Shown here piece by piece: positions 51,036 to 59,430 of a DNA stretch of 64,000 nt. Numbering within the stretch: position 1 is the stretch's first letter; every line of letters begins with the position of its first letter. Made by a program: the position numbers and the translations under genes. The stretch is from Streptomyces cathayae (GTDB lineage Bacteria > Actinomycetota > Actinomycetes > Streptomycetales > Streptomycetaceae): NCBI RefSeq assembly GCF_029760955.1, contig NZ_CP121682.1, forward strand, positions 310,001-374,000, written 5' to 3'. The notes beneath the pieces were generated by a model. It saw only the letters and a program-made list of their open reading frames with translations. It did not search any database and was not told the origin of the DNA.

Positions 51036-52592
51036 ATGCCCCGTGGCGAAGCCACTGTCGGACGCGTGATGGCCCAGATCGCGATGGTGATGAACCTCGA
51101 CAAGTGCATCGGATGCCACACCTGCTCGGTCACCTGCAAGCAGACGTGGACCAACCGCACCGGTGTCGAGTACGCCTGGTTCAACAACGTCGAGACCAAG
51201 CCCGGTGTCGGCTACCCCCGCCGCTACGAGGACCAGGAGCAGTGGAAGGGCGGCTGGACGCTCGACAGGCGCGGCCGGCTGGTGCTGCGCTCCGGGGGCC
51301 GGGTCAAGCGGCTGCTGTCGCTGTTCTCCAACCCCGACCTGCCGTCCCTGGAGGACTACTACGAGCCGGTCACCTACGACTACGACAACCTCATCAGCGC
51401 CCCCGCCGGACCCGACATGCCCGTGGCCCGGCCCCGCTCGGTGATCACCGGCAAGCCCACCGAGATCACCTGGGGCGCCAACTGGGAGGACGGCCTCGGC
51501 GGCGCCCCGGAGAACGCCGGCCGCGACCCCGACCTGTCGGGCGAGTGGGCCGAGAAGGTCAGGTTCGAGTTCGAGCAGACCTTCCTCTTCCACCTCCCCC
51601 GGCTGTGCGAGCACTGCCTCAACCCGGCCTGTGTGTCGGCCTGTCCGTCCGGCGCGATGTACAAGCGGGTCGAGGACGGCATCGTCCTGGTCGACCAGGA
51701 CAAGTGCCGCGGCTGGCGGATGTGCGTGACGGCGTGCCCGTACAAGAAGGTGTACGTCAACCACGCCACCGGCAAGGCGGAGAAGTGCACCTTCTGCTTC
51801 CCGCGCATCGAGGCCGGCCAGCCCACCGTCTGCTCCGAGACCTGTGTCGGCCGGCTGCGCTACCTCGGTCTGCTGCTGTACGACGCCGACCGGGTCGGCG
51901 AGGCGGCGGCCACGCCCGACGAGAAGGACCTGCTGGACGCCCAGCGGAACGTGTTCCTCGATCCCTTCGCCCCCGAGGTCGTCGCCGCGGCACGGGAGTC
52001 GGGCATCCCGGAGGACTGGCTGGAGGCGGCCCGCCGCTCCCCGGTGTACGCCCTGGTGTCGAAGTACAAGGTGGCGCTGCCGCTGCACCCGGAGTACCGC
52101 ACCCTGCCGATGGTCTGGTACGTGCCGCCGCTCTCCCCGGTGCTCGACGCGGTCGACGCGGCCGGCGGCGATCAGGACGACCCGGACCACGTGTTCGCCG
52201 CCGTCACCCGGCTGCGCATCCCGCTGGAGTACCTGGCGGAGCTGTTCACCGCCGGGGACACCGACGTCGTCGGCGGGGTCCTGATGAAGCTCACCGCGCT
52301 CCGCTCGTACATGCGCGGGCGCACCCTGGGCGAGGAGGGCGACGAGGCCGTGGTCAAGGCCGTCGGCCTCACCGGGCAGGAGGCCGAGGACCTGCACCGG
52401 CTGCTCGCCGTCGCCAAGTACGAGGACCGCTACGTCGTCCCCGCCGCCCACAAGGAGGACGCCGCCGCGCTCACCGCCATGGAGAACCGCTGCCCGGTCG
52501 AGTCCTCCGGCGACCCGGCGGGCACCGACGGCCGGCGCGTGCTGCTCGGCATCCCCACCCTGCGCCGCAAGAACTCCGGAGACCTCCCGTGA
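51036..52592 (+). CDS. narH: Respiratory nitrate reductase beta subunit (Fe-S), nar operon 2
   Basis: A 518-residue NarH with the same four cluster motifs as the first copy: CIGCHTCSVTCK, CEHCLNPACVSACPSGA, CRGWRMCVTACPYKK and CTFCFPR with CSETCVGR. The gene begins one base after the narG2 stop. It lacks the Gly/Asp-rich C-terminal extension of NarH1 and ends in a short PTLRRKNSGDLP tail. Its stop overlaps the narJ2 start (GTGA). Confidence 0.94.
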   Translation: MPRGEATVGRVMAQIAMVMNLDKCIGCHTCSVTCKQTWTNRTGVEYAWFNNVETKPGVGYPRRYEDQEQWKGGWTLDRRGRLVLRSGGRVKRLLSLFSNPDLPSLEDYYEPVTYDYDNLISAPAGPDMPVARPRSVITGKPTEITWGANWEDGLGGAPENAGRDPDLSGEWAEKVRFEFEQTFLFHLPRLCEHCLNPACVSACPSGAMYKRVEDGIVLVDQDKCRGWRMCVTACPYKKVYVNHATGKAEKCTFCFPRIEAGQPTVCSETCVGRLRYLGLLLYDADRVGEAAATPDEKDLLDAQRNVFLDPFAPEVVAAARESGIPEDWLEAARRSPVYALVSKYKVALPLHPEYRTLPMVWYVPPLSPVLDAVDAAGGDQDDPDHVFAAVTRLRIPLEYLAELFTAGDTDVVGGVLMKLTALRSYMRGRTLGEEGDEAVVKAVGLTGQEAEDLHRLLAVAKYEDRYVVPAAHKEDAAALTAMENRCPVESSGDPAGTDGRRVLLGIPTLRRKNSGDLP

Positions 52593-53431
52593 ACCCACTG
52601 CCCGCCGGTGTCCCCGCCCTGGTCCGCGCCCGTGTCCGGGCCGCCGTACGCCGCCCGGACCGGACCGCCCCCGGCCGTCGGGGCCGGCTCACGCCCGAGG
52701 AGGCCGAGGCCCGCACACTGCTGCTGCGGCTGTGCTCACTGCTGCTGCAGTACCCGGACGCCGAACTCGCCACCACCCGGCCGGTGCTGACGTCCACGGT
52801 GGCCGCGCTGCCGGCGTCGCCCGCCGCCGGGCACCTGGCCGGTTTCACGGCCTGGCTCACCGCCCAGGAACCGGATGCCCTGGAGCGCCACTACGTCGAG
52901 ATGTTCGACCTGCGCCGCAAGAGCAGCCTCTACCTCACCTACTACCTGCACGGCGACACCCGCCGCCGCGGGATGGCCCTGCTGATCCTGAACCAGCGCT
53001 ACCGGGCGGCCGGTTGGGACACCGACGGAGGCGAACTGCCCGACCACCTCCCGGTCGTGCTGGAGTTCGCCGCCCTCGTGGGCACCGGCGCGGGCGAGGC
53101 GCCGCTGCGTCAGCACCGGCGCGGACTGGAGCTGATCCACCGGGCGTTGACCGACGCCGGCTCCCCGTACCGGCATGTGCTGGCGGCGCTGCTCACGCTG
53201 CTGCCGCCGCCCACCGAGGAGGACCGGGCGGCGGTGGCCCGGCTGGTCGCCGAGGGCCCGCCGAACGAGGAGGTCGGGCTCGACCCCTACGGAACGTACG
53301 GGGAGGGGGAGTTCGCCCCTCCTGGCACCTTCGTGCCCCCGCCGCCCGCCGCCCCGACCCGGGTCCCGCCCGTCACCCCGCCGTTCACGCCGCCCGTCAC
53401 CCCGCCGAGCCGTACGGAAGGCCGCCGATGA
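52589..53431 (+). CDS. narJ: Nitrate reductase assembly chaperone, nar operon 2, with proline-rich tail
   Basis: A 280-residue NarJ. The family core is RLCSLLLQYPDAEL, FDLRRKSSLYLTYYLHGDTRRRG and GGELPDHLPVVLEFAALV, ending near NEEVGLDPYGTYG. A C-terminal extension of about 45 residues is almost pure Pro/Thr/Val (TFVPPPPAAPT, then PPVTPPFTPPVTPP), absent from NarJ1. It is probably disordered and could bind a partner. The GTG overlaps the narH2 stop, and the narI2 ATG overlaps its own stop. Confidence 0.92.
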   Translation: MNPLPAGVPALVRARVRAAVRRPDRTAPGRRGRLTPEEAEARTLLLRLCSLLLQYPDAELATTRPVLTSTVAALPASPAAGHLAGFTAWLTAQEPDALERHYVEMFDLRRKSSLYLTYYLHGDTRRRGMALLILNQRYRAAGWDTDGGELPDHLPVVLEFAALVGTGAGEAPLRQHRRGLELIHRALTDAGSPYRHVLAALLTLLPPPTEEDRAAVARLVAEGPPNEEVGLDPYGTYGEGEFAPPGTFVPPPPAAPTRVPPVTPPFTPPVTPPSRTEGRR

Positions 53432-54225
53432 ACGCCCTGTCCCTCACCGTCGCCGCCTCTTCCCCCGTGAGCGGCCCCGAGTTGCTGCTGTGGGTGGCCG
53501 TTCCGTACGTCTGCCTGGCCGTGTTCGTGGTCGGGCACGTGTGGCGCTACCGGCAGGACCAGTTCGGCTGGACCTCGCGCACCAGCCAGCTCCTGGAACA
53601 CCGCTGGCTGCGCTGGGGCAGCCCGCTGTTCCACCTGGGCGCGTTCATGGTGATCGCCGGGCATGTGGTGGGGCTCGCCGTACCGGCCTCGTGGACCGAG
53701 GCCGTCGGCATCGACGAGCACACGTACCACGTCACGGCCGTCTGGGCGGGCTCGGTGGCCGGTGTCGCCATGGTCGCCGGGCTCGGCATGCTGTGCGCCC
53801 GGCGGCTGCTGAGCCGGCGGATCCGGCTCGGCACCGACCGCAGCGACAAGCTCCTCTTCCCGCTGCTGTCCGCCACCGTCCTGCTGGGCATCGCCGCCAC
53901 CGCCGCGCACAACGTCTTCGGCCCCGGTCACGACTACCGCTCCACCGTCTCCGTCTGGTTCCGGGGCCTGTTCACCCTCGCCCCGAAGCCCGAGGCGATC
54001 ACCGGCGCCCCGCTGCTCTTCCAACTGCACGCCCTGACCGCCTGCCTGCTCTTCGCGGCCTGGCCGTTCACCCGTCTCGTCCATGTGTGGAGCGCGCCGG
54101 TCGGGTACCTCGTCCGGCCGTACCTGGTCTACCGGCGCAGGAACGCGTCGACGGCGGCCGTGCGGGCCGCGGCCGACGGCGCCGGGCGGATCCGGCCGCG
54201 CTCCGGCTCCCGGCCGGCCTCATGA
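53428..54225 (+). CDS. narI: Respiratory nitrate reductase gamma subunit (cytochrome b), nar operon 2
   Basis: A 265-residue NarI with five membrane helices. Haem histidines are in GSPLFHLGAFMVIAGHVVGL and FQLHALTACLLFAAWPFTRLVH. Start and stop both overlap their neighbours by 4 bases (ATGA), so NarJ, NarI and VKOR are translationally coupled. The C-terminal 25 residues are a basic tail (YRRRNAS, RIRPRSGSR). Confidence 0.93.
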   Translation: MNALSLTVAASSPVSGPELLLWVAVPYVCLAVFVVGHVWRYRQDQFGWTSRTSQLLEHRWLRWGSPLFHLGAFMVIAGHVVGLAVPASWTEAVGIDEHTYHVTAVWAGSVAGVAMVAGLGMLCARRLLSRRIRLGTDRSDKLLFPLLSATVLLGIAATAAHNVFGPGHDYRSTVSVWFRGLFTLAPKPEAITGAPLLFQLHALTACLLFAAWPFTRLVHVWSAPVGYLVRPYLVYRRRNASTAAVRAAADGAGRIRPRSGSRPAS

Positions 54226-54860
54226 ACACGAGCGCCCCCTCCCCCGCGGCGGATCCCGCCGCCGTCCGGCCCCCGCGCACGGTGGGCGCCGGCCGCCGGA
54301 CGGGTCTGGTGCTGCTGGTCACCGGGCTCGTCGGCTGGCTCGCGTCCTTCCAGCTCACCGTGGACGACTGGCGGTCGCTCATCGACCCGGCCCACCGGCC
54401 GGCGTGCGACATCAGCCCCGTGGTGAGCTGCGGCAGCGTCATGTCCAGCCCGCAGGGCAACCTGTTCGGCTTCCCCAACATGCTGCTCGGGCTGGGCGCG
54501 TTCGCCGCCGTCGCCGTGCTGGGTGTCGCCGTCCTCACTGGTGCCCGCCTCCACCGGGGGCTCTGGCTCGCGCTGGGCGCCGGGGCGCTGGCCGGGGTGG
54601 TCTTCGTGCACTGGCTGATCGTCCAGTCGCTGTACGAACTCAACAAGCTCTGCCCCTACTGCGTCGTGGTCTGGGCCGTCACCATCGCCCTCTTCTGGTA
54701 CGTCACCGTGCACTGCCTGGACCGGGGGATCCTCCCCGCGCCCCGAAGAGTGCCGGCCGTGGTCCGGGACACCCACTGGATGCTGCTCGGCGCCTGGTAC
54801 GGCGTGATCGCCGCACTCGTCCTCACCCGTTTCTGGTCCTACTGGCGCACCCTGCTGTGA
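54222..54860 (+). CDS. Vitamin K epoxide reductase (VKOR) family protein in the nar2 operon
   Basis: A 212-residue membrane protein with about five helices. The four VKOR cysteines are present: Cys62 and Cys70 in CDISPVVSC, and the active pair Cys144/Cys147 in CPYC. Bacterial VKORs reoxidise DsbA-like proteins using menaquinone to form disulfides outside the cell. The ATG overlaps the narI2 stop by 4 bases, so it is translated with the nitrate reductase. There is no DsbA fusion and no dsbA gene nearby. Both VKOR and NarI use menaquinone, which may explain the pairing. Confidence 0.9.
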   Translation: MNTSAPSPAADPAAVRPPRTVGAGRRTGLVLLVTGLVGWLASFQLTVDDWRSLIDPAHRPACDISPVVSCGSVMSSPQGNLFGFPNMLLGLGAFAAVAVLGVAVLTGARLHRGLWLALGAGALAGVVFVHWLIVQSLYELNKLCPYCVVVWAVTIALFWYVTVHCLDRGILPAPRRVPAVVRDTHWMLLGAWYGVIAALVLTRFWSYWRTLL

Positions 54861-55001
54861 GCCCCGCGGGCCGGCCTGCCGGGTGCACGCTCCGTCGCCG
54901 GTCAGTACGGTGGCGCTCTGGTGTTCCGGTGTTCCGGTGCCCGACCTGGACGAGGTGACCCGGCCGTCGGCGGCACGGGTCACCGGACGGTGGGAGGCGG
55001 C

Positions 55002-55805
55002 ATGGCCGACAAGAAGACGGTGAAGCTGTCCCGTGCGGTGTACGAGAGCGAGCTGCTGCGGCTGCAGACGGAACTGGTCAAGCTCCAGGAGTGGGTGCGG
55101 ACGGAAAAAGCCCGGCTGGTCGTCGTCTTCGAGGGGCGGGACGCAGCCGGCAAGGGCGGCACCATCAAACGGATCTCGGAGCACCTCAACCCGCGCGTGG
55201 CGCGGATCGCGGCCCTGCCCAAACCGACCGAACGCCAGCGCGGCCAGTGGTACTTCCAGCGCTACGTGGAACATCTGCCGGCCGCCGGCGAGATCGTTCT
55301 GTTCGACCGGTCCTGGTACAACCGTGCCGGCGTCGAACATGTCATGGGCTTCTGCACGGAGCAGGAGCACCGGCTCTTCCTCCGCCAGTGCCCGATCTTC
55401 GAGCGGATGCTGGTGGAGGACGGGATCCTGCTGCGCAAGTACTGGTTCTCGGTGAGCGACACCGAGCAGCAGGCCCGTTTCCGCAGGCGGCTGGAGGATC
55501 CGCTGCGGCGCTGGAAGCTGTCTCCCATGGACCTGGAGTCGCTCACCCGCTGGGAGGCCTATTCCCGTGCCAAGGACACGATGCTGGTGCACACCGACAT
55601 CGCCGAGGCGCCGTGGTACGTCGTGGAGAGCGACGACAAGCGCAGCGCGCGGCTGAACATGATCGCCCACCTGCTGAGCACCCTGCCCTACCAGGAGGTG
55701 GTGCCCCCGGTCATCGAGCTGCCGGAGCGCCCGCCGTCCACCGGATACCAGCGTCCGTCACGTGACCTCCAGACCTATGTCCCCGACCACGCGGCGGGCC
55801 TCTGA
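55002..55805 (+). CDS. ppk2: Polyphosphate kinase 2
   Basis: A 267-residue single-domain PPK2. The Walker A motif EGRDAAGKGG (44-53), the Walker B/lid start FDRSWYNRAGVE (101-112) and RKYWFSVSDTEQQ are clear. PPK2 uses polyphosphate to phosphorylate nucleoside mono- or diphosphates. GGGAGG lies upstream of the ATG. Position beside the hypoxia-type nitrate genes suggests a role in energy storage during respiration limits; this is inference. It ends 103 bases before the TSUP gene. Confidence 0.92.
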   Translation: MADKKTVKLSRAVYESELLRLQTELVKLQEWVRTEKARLVVVFEGRDAAGKGGTIKRISEHLNPRVARIAALPKPTERQRGQWYFQRYVEHLPAAGEIVLFDRSWYNRAGVEHVMGFCTEQEHRLFLRQCPIFERMLVEDGILLRKYWFSVSDTEQQARFRRRLEDPLRRWKLSPMDLESLTRWEAYSRAKDTMLVHTDIAEAPWYVVESDDKRSARLNMIAHLLSTLPYQEVVPPVIELPERPPSTGYQRPSRDLQTYVPDHAAGL

Positions 55806-55908
55806 TCCGCCCCCGTCGGCCGCGGGCGAGTGCCCTTCGTGCATGATCGGTGTGGTCCCTCGACCTTCCGGGCGGGGAGGCGGCTCACCGATCGTGAAGG
55901 AGACGGCC

Positions 55909-56676
55909 TTGTCCATCTGGGAGGCACTGGCGGTCTTCGTCGCCGGGGTCGGCGCCGGCACCATCAACACGATCGTCGGCTCGGGAACGTTGATCACGTT
56001 CCCGGTCCTGCTCGCCACCGGGCTGCCACCGGTGACCGCCACCGTGTCCAACGCCCTCGGACTGATTCCCGGCTCCATCAGCGGCGCCATAGGCTACCGG
56101 AGCGAGCTCAAGGGCCAGCGCCGTCTCGTGCTGAGGCTGGGTGTCGCCGCGTCGGTCGGCGGGTTCACCGGAGCGGTGCTGCTGCTGTCCCTCCCCTCGA
56201 CCGCCTTCGAGACGATCGTCCCCGTTCTCGTCGCGCTGGCGCTGGTGCTCGTGGTGCTGCAGCCCCGCATGTCCGCCGTCGTGCAACGGCGCCGTGCGCG
56301 CGCGGGCACGATCACCAGGACCGACGGCGGTCCCGTCCTCTTCGGCGGGATCCTCCTCTCCAGTGTCTACGGCGGCTACTTCACGGCGGCTCAGGGGATC
56401 ATCTACCTCTCCCTGATGGGCATGCTGCTCGATGACACCCTGCAGCGGCTGAACGCCGTCAAGAACGTCCTCGCCGCCGTCGTCAACAGCATCGCGGCCC
56501 TGTTCTTCCTCTTCGTCGCCGACTACGACTGGACGGCCGTCCTCCTCATCGCCGTGGGCTCGGCGATCGGCGGGCAGATCGGGGCGAAGGTCGGGCGCCG
56601 GCTCCCCGCCCCCGCCCTGCGGGCCTTCATCGTCGTCGTCGGCACCTTCGCCATCGTCCAGCTGCTCCTGCGCTGA
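55909..56676 (+). CDS. TSUP (TauE/SafE) family permease
   Basis: A 255-residue membrane protein with eight helices in two repeats. The first repeat carries GAGTINTIVGSGTLITFPVL and the second GGYFTAAQGIIYLSLMGMLL, the TSUP hallmarks. Members move sulfite, sulfonates or other anions; the substrate is not evident here. The start is uncertain. TTG at 55909 has AAGGAG 6 bases upstream and begins just before the first helix; an in-frame GTG at 55894 is the alternative. A stem-loop follows the stop. Confidence 0.82.
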   Translation: MSIWEALAVFVAGVGAGTINTIVGSGTLITFPVLLATGLPPVTATVSNALGLIPGSISGAIGYRSELKGQRRLVLRLGVAASVGGFTGAVLLLSLPSTAFETIVPVLVALALVLVVLQPRMSAVVQRRRARAGTITRTDGGPVLFGGILLSSVYGGYFTAAQGIIYLSLMGMLLDDTLQRLNAVKNVLAAVVNSIAALFFLFVADYDWTAVLLIAVGSAIGGQIGAKVGRRLPAPALRAFIVVVGTFAIVQLLLR

Positions 56677-56686
56677 CCTCTCCGCC

Positions 56687-56704
56687 GCCGGCGCCTTCGC
56701 CGGC
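56687..56704 (+). terminator. Stem-loop terminator after the TSUP gene
   Basis: GCCGGCG-CCTT-CGCCGGC is a perfect 7-bp stem with a 4-base loop, 10 bases past the TSUP stop codon. Confidence 0.5.
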
Positions 56705-56751
56705 CTCCCGCGCCTCTCCCGGGACCGGCGCCCGGATCACCCCGGCCCCCG

Positions 56752-57227
56752 TCAGGCCGTGGCCGGCGCGTACGTCCAGCGCGGCAGGACGCCGAGGCCG
56801 CCTGCCGGTACGCCGGGGCCGTCCTCGTACGGGGGCCGGGGCGTCCTCGCCCGGGCTGCGCGCGTCGGTCCGGCGTACCGCCGGCTGATCGGGCTCATCG
56901 CCCACCCACGTCTCACGGCCCGGCTTCGGCCCGTCGGGCCGGATCAGCAGGGTGTCGACGCGGTGCTCCCGGGCGGCTTCGACCAGAGCCGGGACACCTT
57001 CGGCCGCGTCCGTCGGCCGGCCGGTGCCCACCCGTCCGGCGGGGAAGCGGCCGAGTGCCTCATCCAGGCGATGGCGCGGGTACCGCTGCCGTGTCCACTC
57101 GACGGCCTCCTCCAGAACGGGGAGGACGAACCTGCGGCCCTGCCGCCGTGCTCCGTCTCCCCATGACCTCGCGGACCGTCTCAGGAAGCTTCTCGTGCAC
57201 GGCGGGCCGTTCGCGGGGGTCGTCGAC
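56752..57227 (-). pseudogene. Frameshifted remnant of a probable Rv2629/baeRF2-type protein
   Basis: Three minus-strand frames must be joined to read a coherent C-terminal half. Frame one gives VDDPRERPAVHEKLPETVRE, frame two gives FVLPVLEEAVEWTRQRYPRHR and AAREHRVDTLLIRPDG with TWVGDEPDQPAVRRTDAR, and frame three gives YEDGPGVPAGGLGVLPRWTY before a TGA at 56754-56752. The middle part resembles the release-factor-like baeRF/Rv2629 proteins. At least two frameshifts are needed and about 200 N-terminal residues are missing, so it is not functional. In Mycobacterium Rv2629 is a DosR-regulon gene, which fits this neighbourhood. Confidence 0.6.
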
Positions 57228-57329
57228 CGGAGCGGCGGGAACAGCCGGAAGGCTCCGCCGGACCGCGCACCGCAGGTCCGGAGATTTAGGGTTCCCCTGG
57301 CCTGACCGGGCTGATTCTCAAACCTTTCC

Positions 57330-57348
57330 CTAGCGCACGACTCGCTAG
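57330..57348. promoter_or_regulatory. Inverted repeat upstream of the PepSY gene
   Basis: CTAGCG-CACGACT-CGCTAG has perfect 6-base arms. It lies about 108 bp before the PepSY start, just after an AT-richer stretch (CTGATTCTCAAACC) that may hold a promoter. The adjacent response regulator is a possible binder; this is inference. Confidence 0.4.
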
Positions 57349-57456
57349 CGTCCTGGTGCATACAGGGGAGACCGGCGCCGCCGGGAACCGCAACGCAGTG
57401 CTGCGGTTCCTTGTGGCGGTCCGGGTCGCCCGGGTCTCGTTCCGAGGGAGGAACCG

Positions 57457-57861
57457 ATGCGCAAGGCCAAGCTGATCGCCCTGGCCGGTGGCGGGGTGCT
57501 GCTGTCCGTGACCGTGGGGGCCGCCTTTGCTTCGGCGGGGCAGTCCGAGCAGGCGTCGAGCGGCGAGCAGGTGACCGTCCGGGCCGCGTCCGCCGGCTTC
57601 GAGATCGAGATCGACCCGGAGCTGGACGCCCGGTTCGGACCGCGGCCGGTCAACGCCGTCCAGGCCGCCGGGATCGTCACCGACAGCCGTCCCGGCGCCC
57701 GTGTGGTCAAGGTGGAGCTGGACGAGGAGGACGGCAGGGCCGTATGGGAAGTGGAGGCCCAGGACCGTGGCGGTGACATCGAGGTCCTCGTCGACGCCTT
57801 CACCGGCCGGATCGTCGGCCAGGACTCGGAGCCGTCAGAGGCAGAGGACGAGGACGACTGA
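57457..57861 (+). CDS. Exported PepSY-domain protein
   Basis: A 134-residue protein with a signal peptide (MRKAKLIALAGGGVLLSVTV, cleavage near AFASA-GQS at about 27). One PepSY domain follows (about 60-125), ending VWEVEAQDRGGDIEVLVDAF with TGRIVG, the PepSY signature. The C-terminus is acidic. PepSY proteins act outside the membrane as inhibitors or sensors. Convergent genes for a sensor kinase and response regulator lie next to it, a common Streptomyces pairing, so it may modulate that kinase or be its target. Confidence 0.87.
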   Translation: MRKAKLIALAGGGVLLSVTVGAAFASAGQSEQASSGEQVTVRAASAGFEIEIDPELDARFGPRPVNAVQAAGIVTDSRPGARVVKVELDEEDGRAVWEVEAQDRGGDIEVLVDAFTGRIVGQDSEPSEAEDEDD

Positions 57862-57870
57862 TTCGGTCAC

Positions 57871-57914
57871 CCGCCCCGGCCCGGCCCCGACGCGACGCGT
57901 TCAGGCCGGGGCGG
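57871..57914. terminator. Convergent stem-loop between the PepSY and sensor kinase genes
   Basis: CCGCCCCGGCC (57871-57881) pairs perfectly with GGCCGGGGCGG (57904-57914), an 11-bp stem with a 22-base loop. The right arm lies in the last codons of the kinase gene. It could end both transcripts. Confidence 0.5.
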
Positions 57915-59430
57915 ACTCGTCGTCCGTGGCGGTGACGGCAGAAGGAGAGACTGTGCGACCGCCTGTCCGGCGGGCGCCCGGCGGGGCAGGAAGGCGGCCG
58001 GGACCAGGACGGCCGGGATCGGCGCAGGGCAGGCTGACCACGGCGGCCAGTCCTCCCTGGGATGCGGCACGCAGGGTGACGTTGCCGCCGCCGGCGTGGG
58101 CGAGGCGCTGGACCAGTGCCAGGCCGAGGCCCGTGCCGCCCTTGGGGGCGTCGGGGGCGCGCCAGAAACGGTCGAAGGCGCGGAGGCGCTGCTCCTCCGT
58201 CAGGCCGGTTCCCTGGTCGATGACGTGCAGGTCCACGAACGACGTACGGCCGTCGGCAGCGGCGCGCCGGCGCTCGGACGCGCGGCGGTCGCGCAGGTGG
58301 ATGGTCACGGTGCTGCCGGGCGGCGAGTGACGCAGCGCGTTGGAGAGCAGGTTGTCGAGGATCTGCTCGAGGGCGCCGGACGGGAAGAGCACGGGCCCGG
58401 TGCGCTCACCGGTGAGGGCCAGCTGCACATTCCGCTGTTCGAAGACCGGGGCCCACGTCTGGTGCCGTTCGGCGCAGACCCGTTGCGGGTCGACCACGTC
58501 CCGGGTGGCGGACTTCTCCTCCAGGCCGGCCATCATGAGCAGGCCCTCCACCAGACGCGCCAGGCGGTCGGTCTCGGTGAGCGCCGCGGTCAGGGACGCC
58601 CGGCCGAAGGGCGCGACGGCCGGCTCGAGGTTGTCCAGGCGCAGCCGCAGGGCGGCGAGCGGGGTCTTGAGCTGGTGAGAGGCTTCGCCGGCGAACGCAC
58701 GCTGGGAGGCCAGGAGGTGTTCCAGACGGGCGGCGGTCTGGTTGAAGGTGGCGGCCAGACTGCGTATCTCCGGTGGCCCGTCGGTCACGGCGACCGGCCC
58801 GGGCAGACTGCCGTCGGCGAGACGGACGGTGGCCCGCTGCAGTTCGAGGATGGGGCGTGCGGCCCACCGGGCGACGGCGAACGCGAACCCGGCCACGACG
58901 GCCAGCACGGTGAGCCCGGCCAGGGCGAGCAGCAGCCACACCTGGTGGACGCGGCCGTGCACGGTGCCGGTGGGTACGGAGATGTGGACGGCGGCGTCGG
59001 GCGGGGTGGCATGACCGACGGGCGCGGCGACGGACAGGTACTGCACGCCGCCCATCCCGGAGGTGCGCACGTCGGCGGAACCGGTGCCGTTCAGGGCCGC
59101 GGCGACGTCCGGCCGCCCCAGCAGCTCACGTGCCTCCTGCTCGGACAGGGGGTGGGAGGCGGCGATGAGGCTGCCGGAGCGGCTGATCACGGCGATCCGG
59201 CCGCCGATGCGCCCGGCGCACTCCGTGACGCGTCGGGGCAGGTCCTGCTCCTCCCGGCCGGAAGCCAGGGACAGTTCGGCGAAGGCCGACAGCGAAGCCG
59301 CTTCCTCACGGGCAGCGTTGATCACGCGGTCCCGCTCGGCGCGGGAGTACACGAAACCCAGGGGGATTTCCAGGCAGAGCAGCACCAGGGCGGCGATGCT
59401 CAGGTAGGTGAGCAGCAGACGGCGGGTCAC
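57901..59430 (-). CDS. Two-component sensor histidine kinase
   Basis: A 509-residue kinase. Two membrane helices (about 5-27 and 160-182) flank an extracellular sensor domain. A HAMP domain, a HisKA box with EASHQLKTPLAALRLRLDN, and a HATPase domain follow (N-box DNLLSNALRHSPP, G1 DQGTGL, G2 GGTGLGLALVQRL). The C-terminal 40 residues are a Pro/Gly/Arg tail. The GTG at 59430 overlaps the response regulator stop (GTGA), so the pair is coupled. The stimulus is unknown; the convergent PepSY protein is a likely partner. Confidence 0.9.
   Translation of the reverse strand: MTRRLLLTYLSIAALVLLCLEIPLGFVYSRAERDRVINAAREEAASLSAFAELSLASGREEQDLPRRVTECAGRIGGRIAVISRSGSLIAASHPLSEQEARELLGRPDVAAALNGTGSADVRTSGMGGVQYLSVAAPVGHATPPDAAVHISVPTGTVHGRVHQVWLLLALAGLTVLAVVAGFAFAVARWAARPILELQRATVRLADGSLPGPVAVTDGPPEIRSLAATFNQTAARLEHLLASQRAFAGEASHQLKTPLAALRLRLDNLEPAVAPFGRASLTAALTETDRLARLVEGLLMMAGLEEKSATRDVVDPQRVCAERHQTWAPVFEQRNVQLALTGERTGPVLFPSGALEQILDNLLSNALRHSPPGSTVTIHLRDRRASERRRAAADGRTSFVDLHVIDQGTGLTEEQRLRAFDRFWRAPDAPKGGTGLGLALVQRLAHAGGGNVTLRAASQGGLAAVVSLPCADPGRPGPGRLPAPPGARRTGGRTVSPSAVTATDDESAPA

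Noticed and set aside
47351..51199. Very long open frame on the minus strand opposite narG2
   Set aside because: It mirrors narG2, with the same composition artefact as the frame opposite narG1, and no ribosome binding site or motif.
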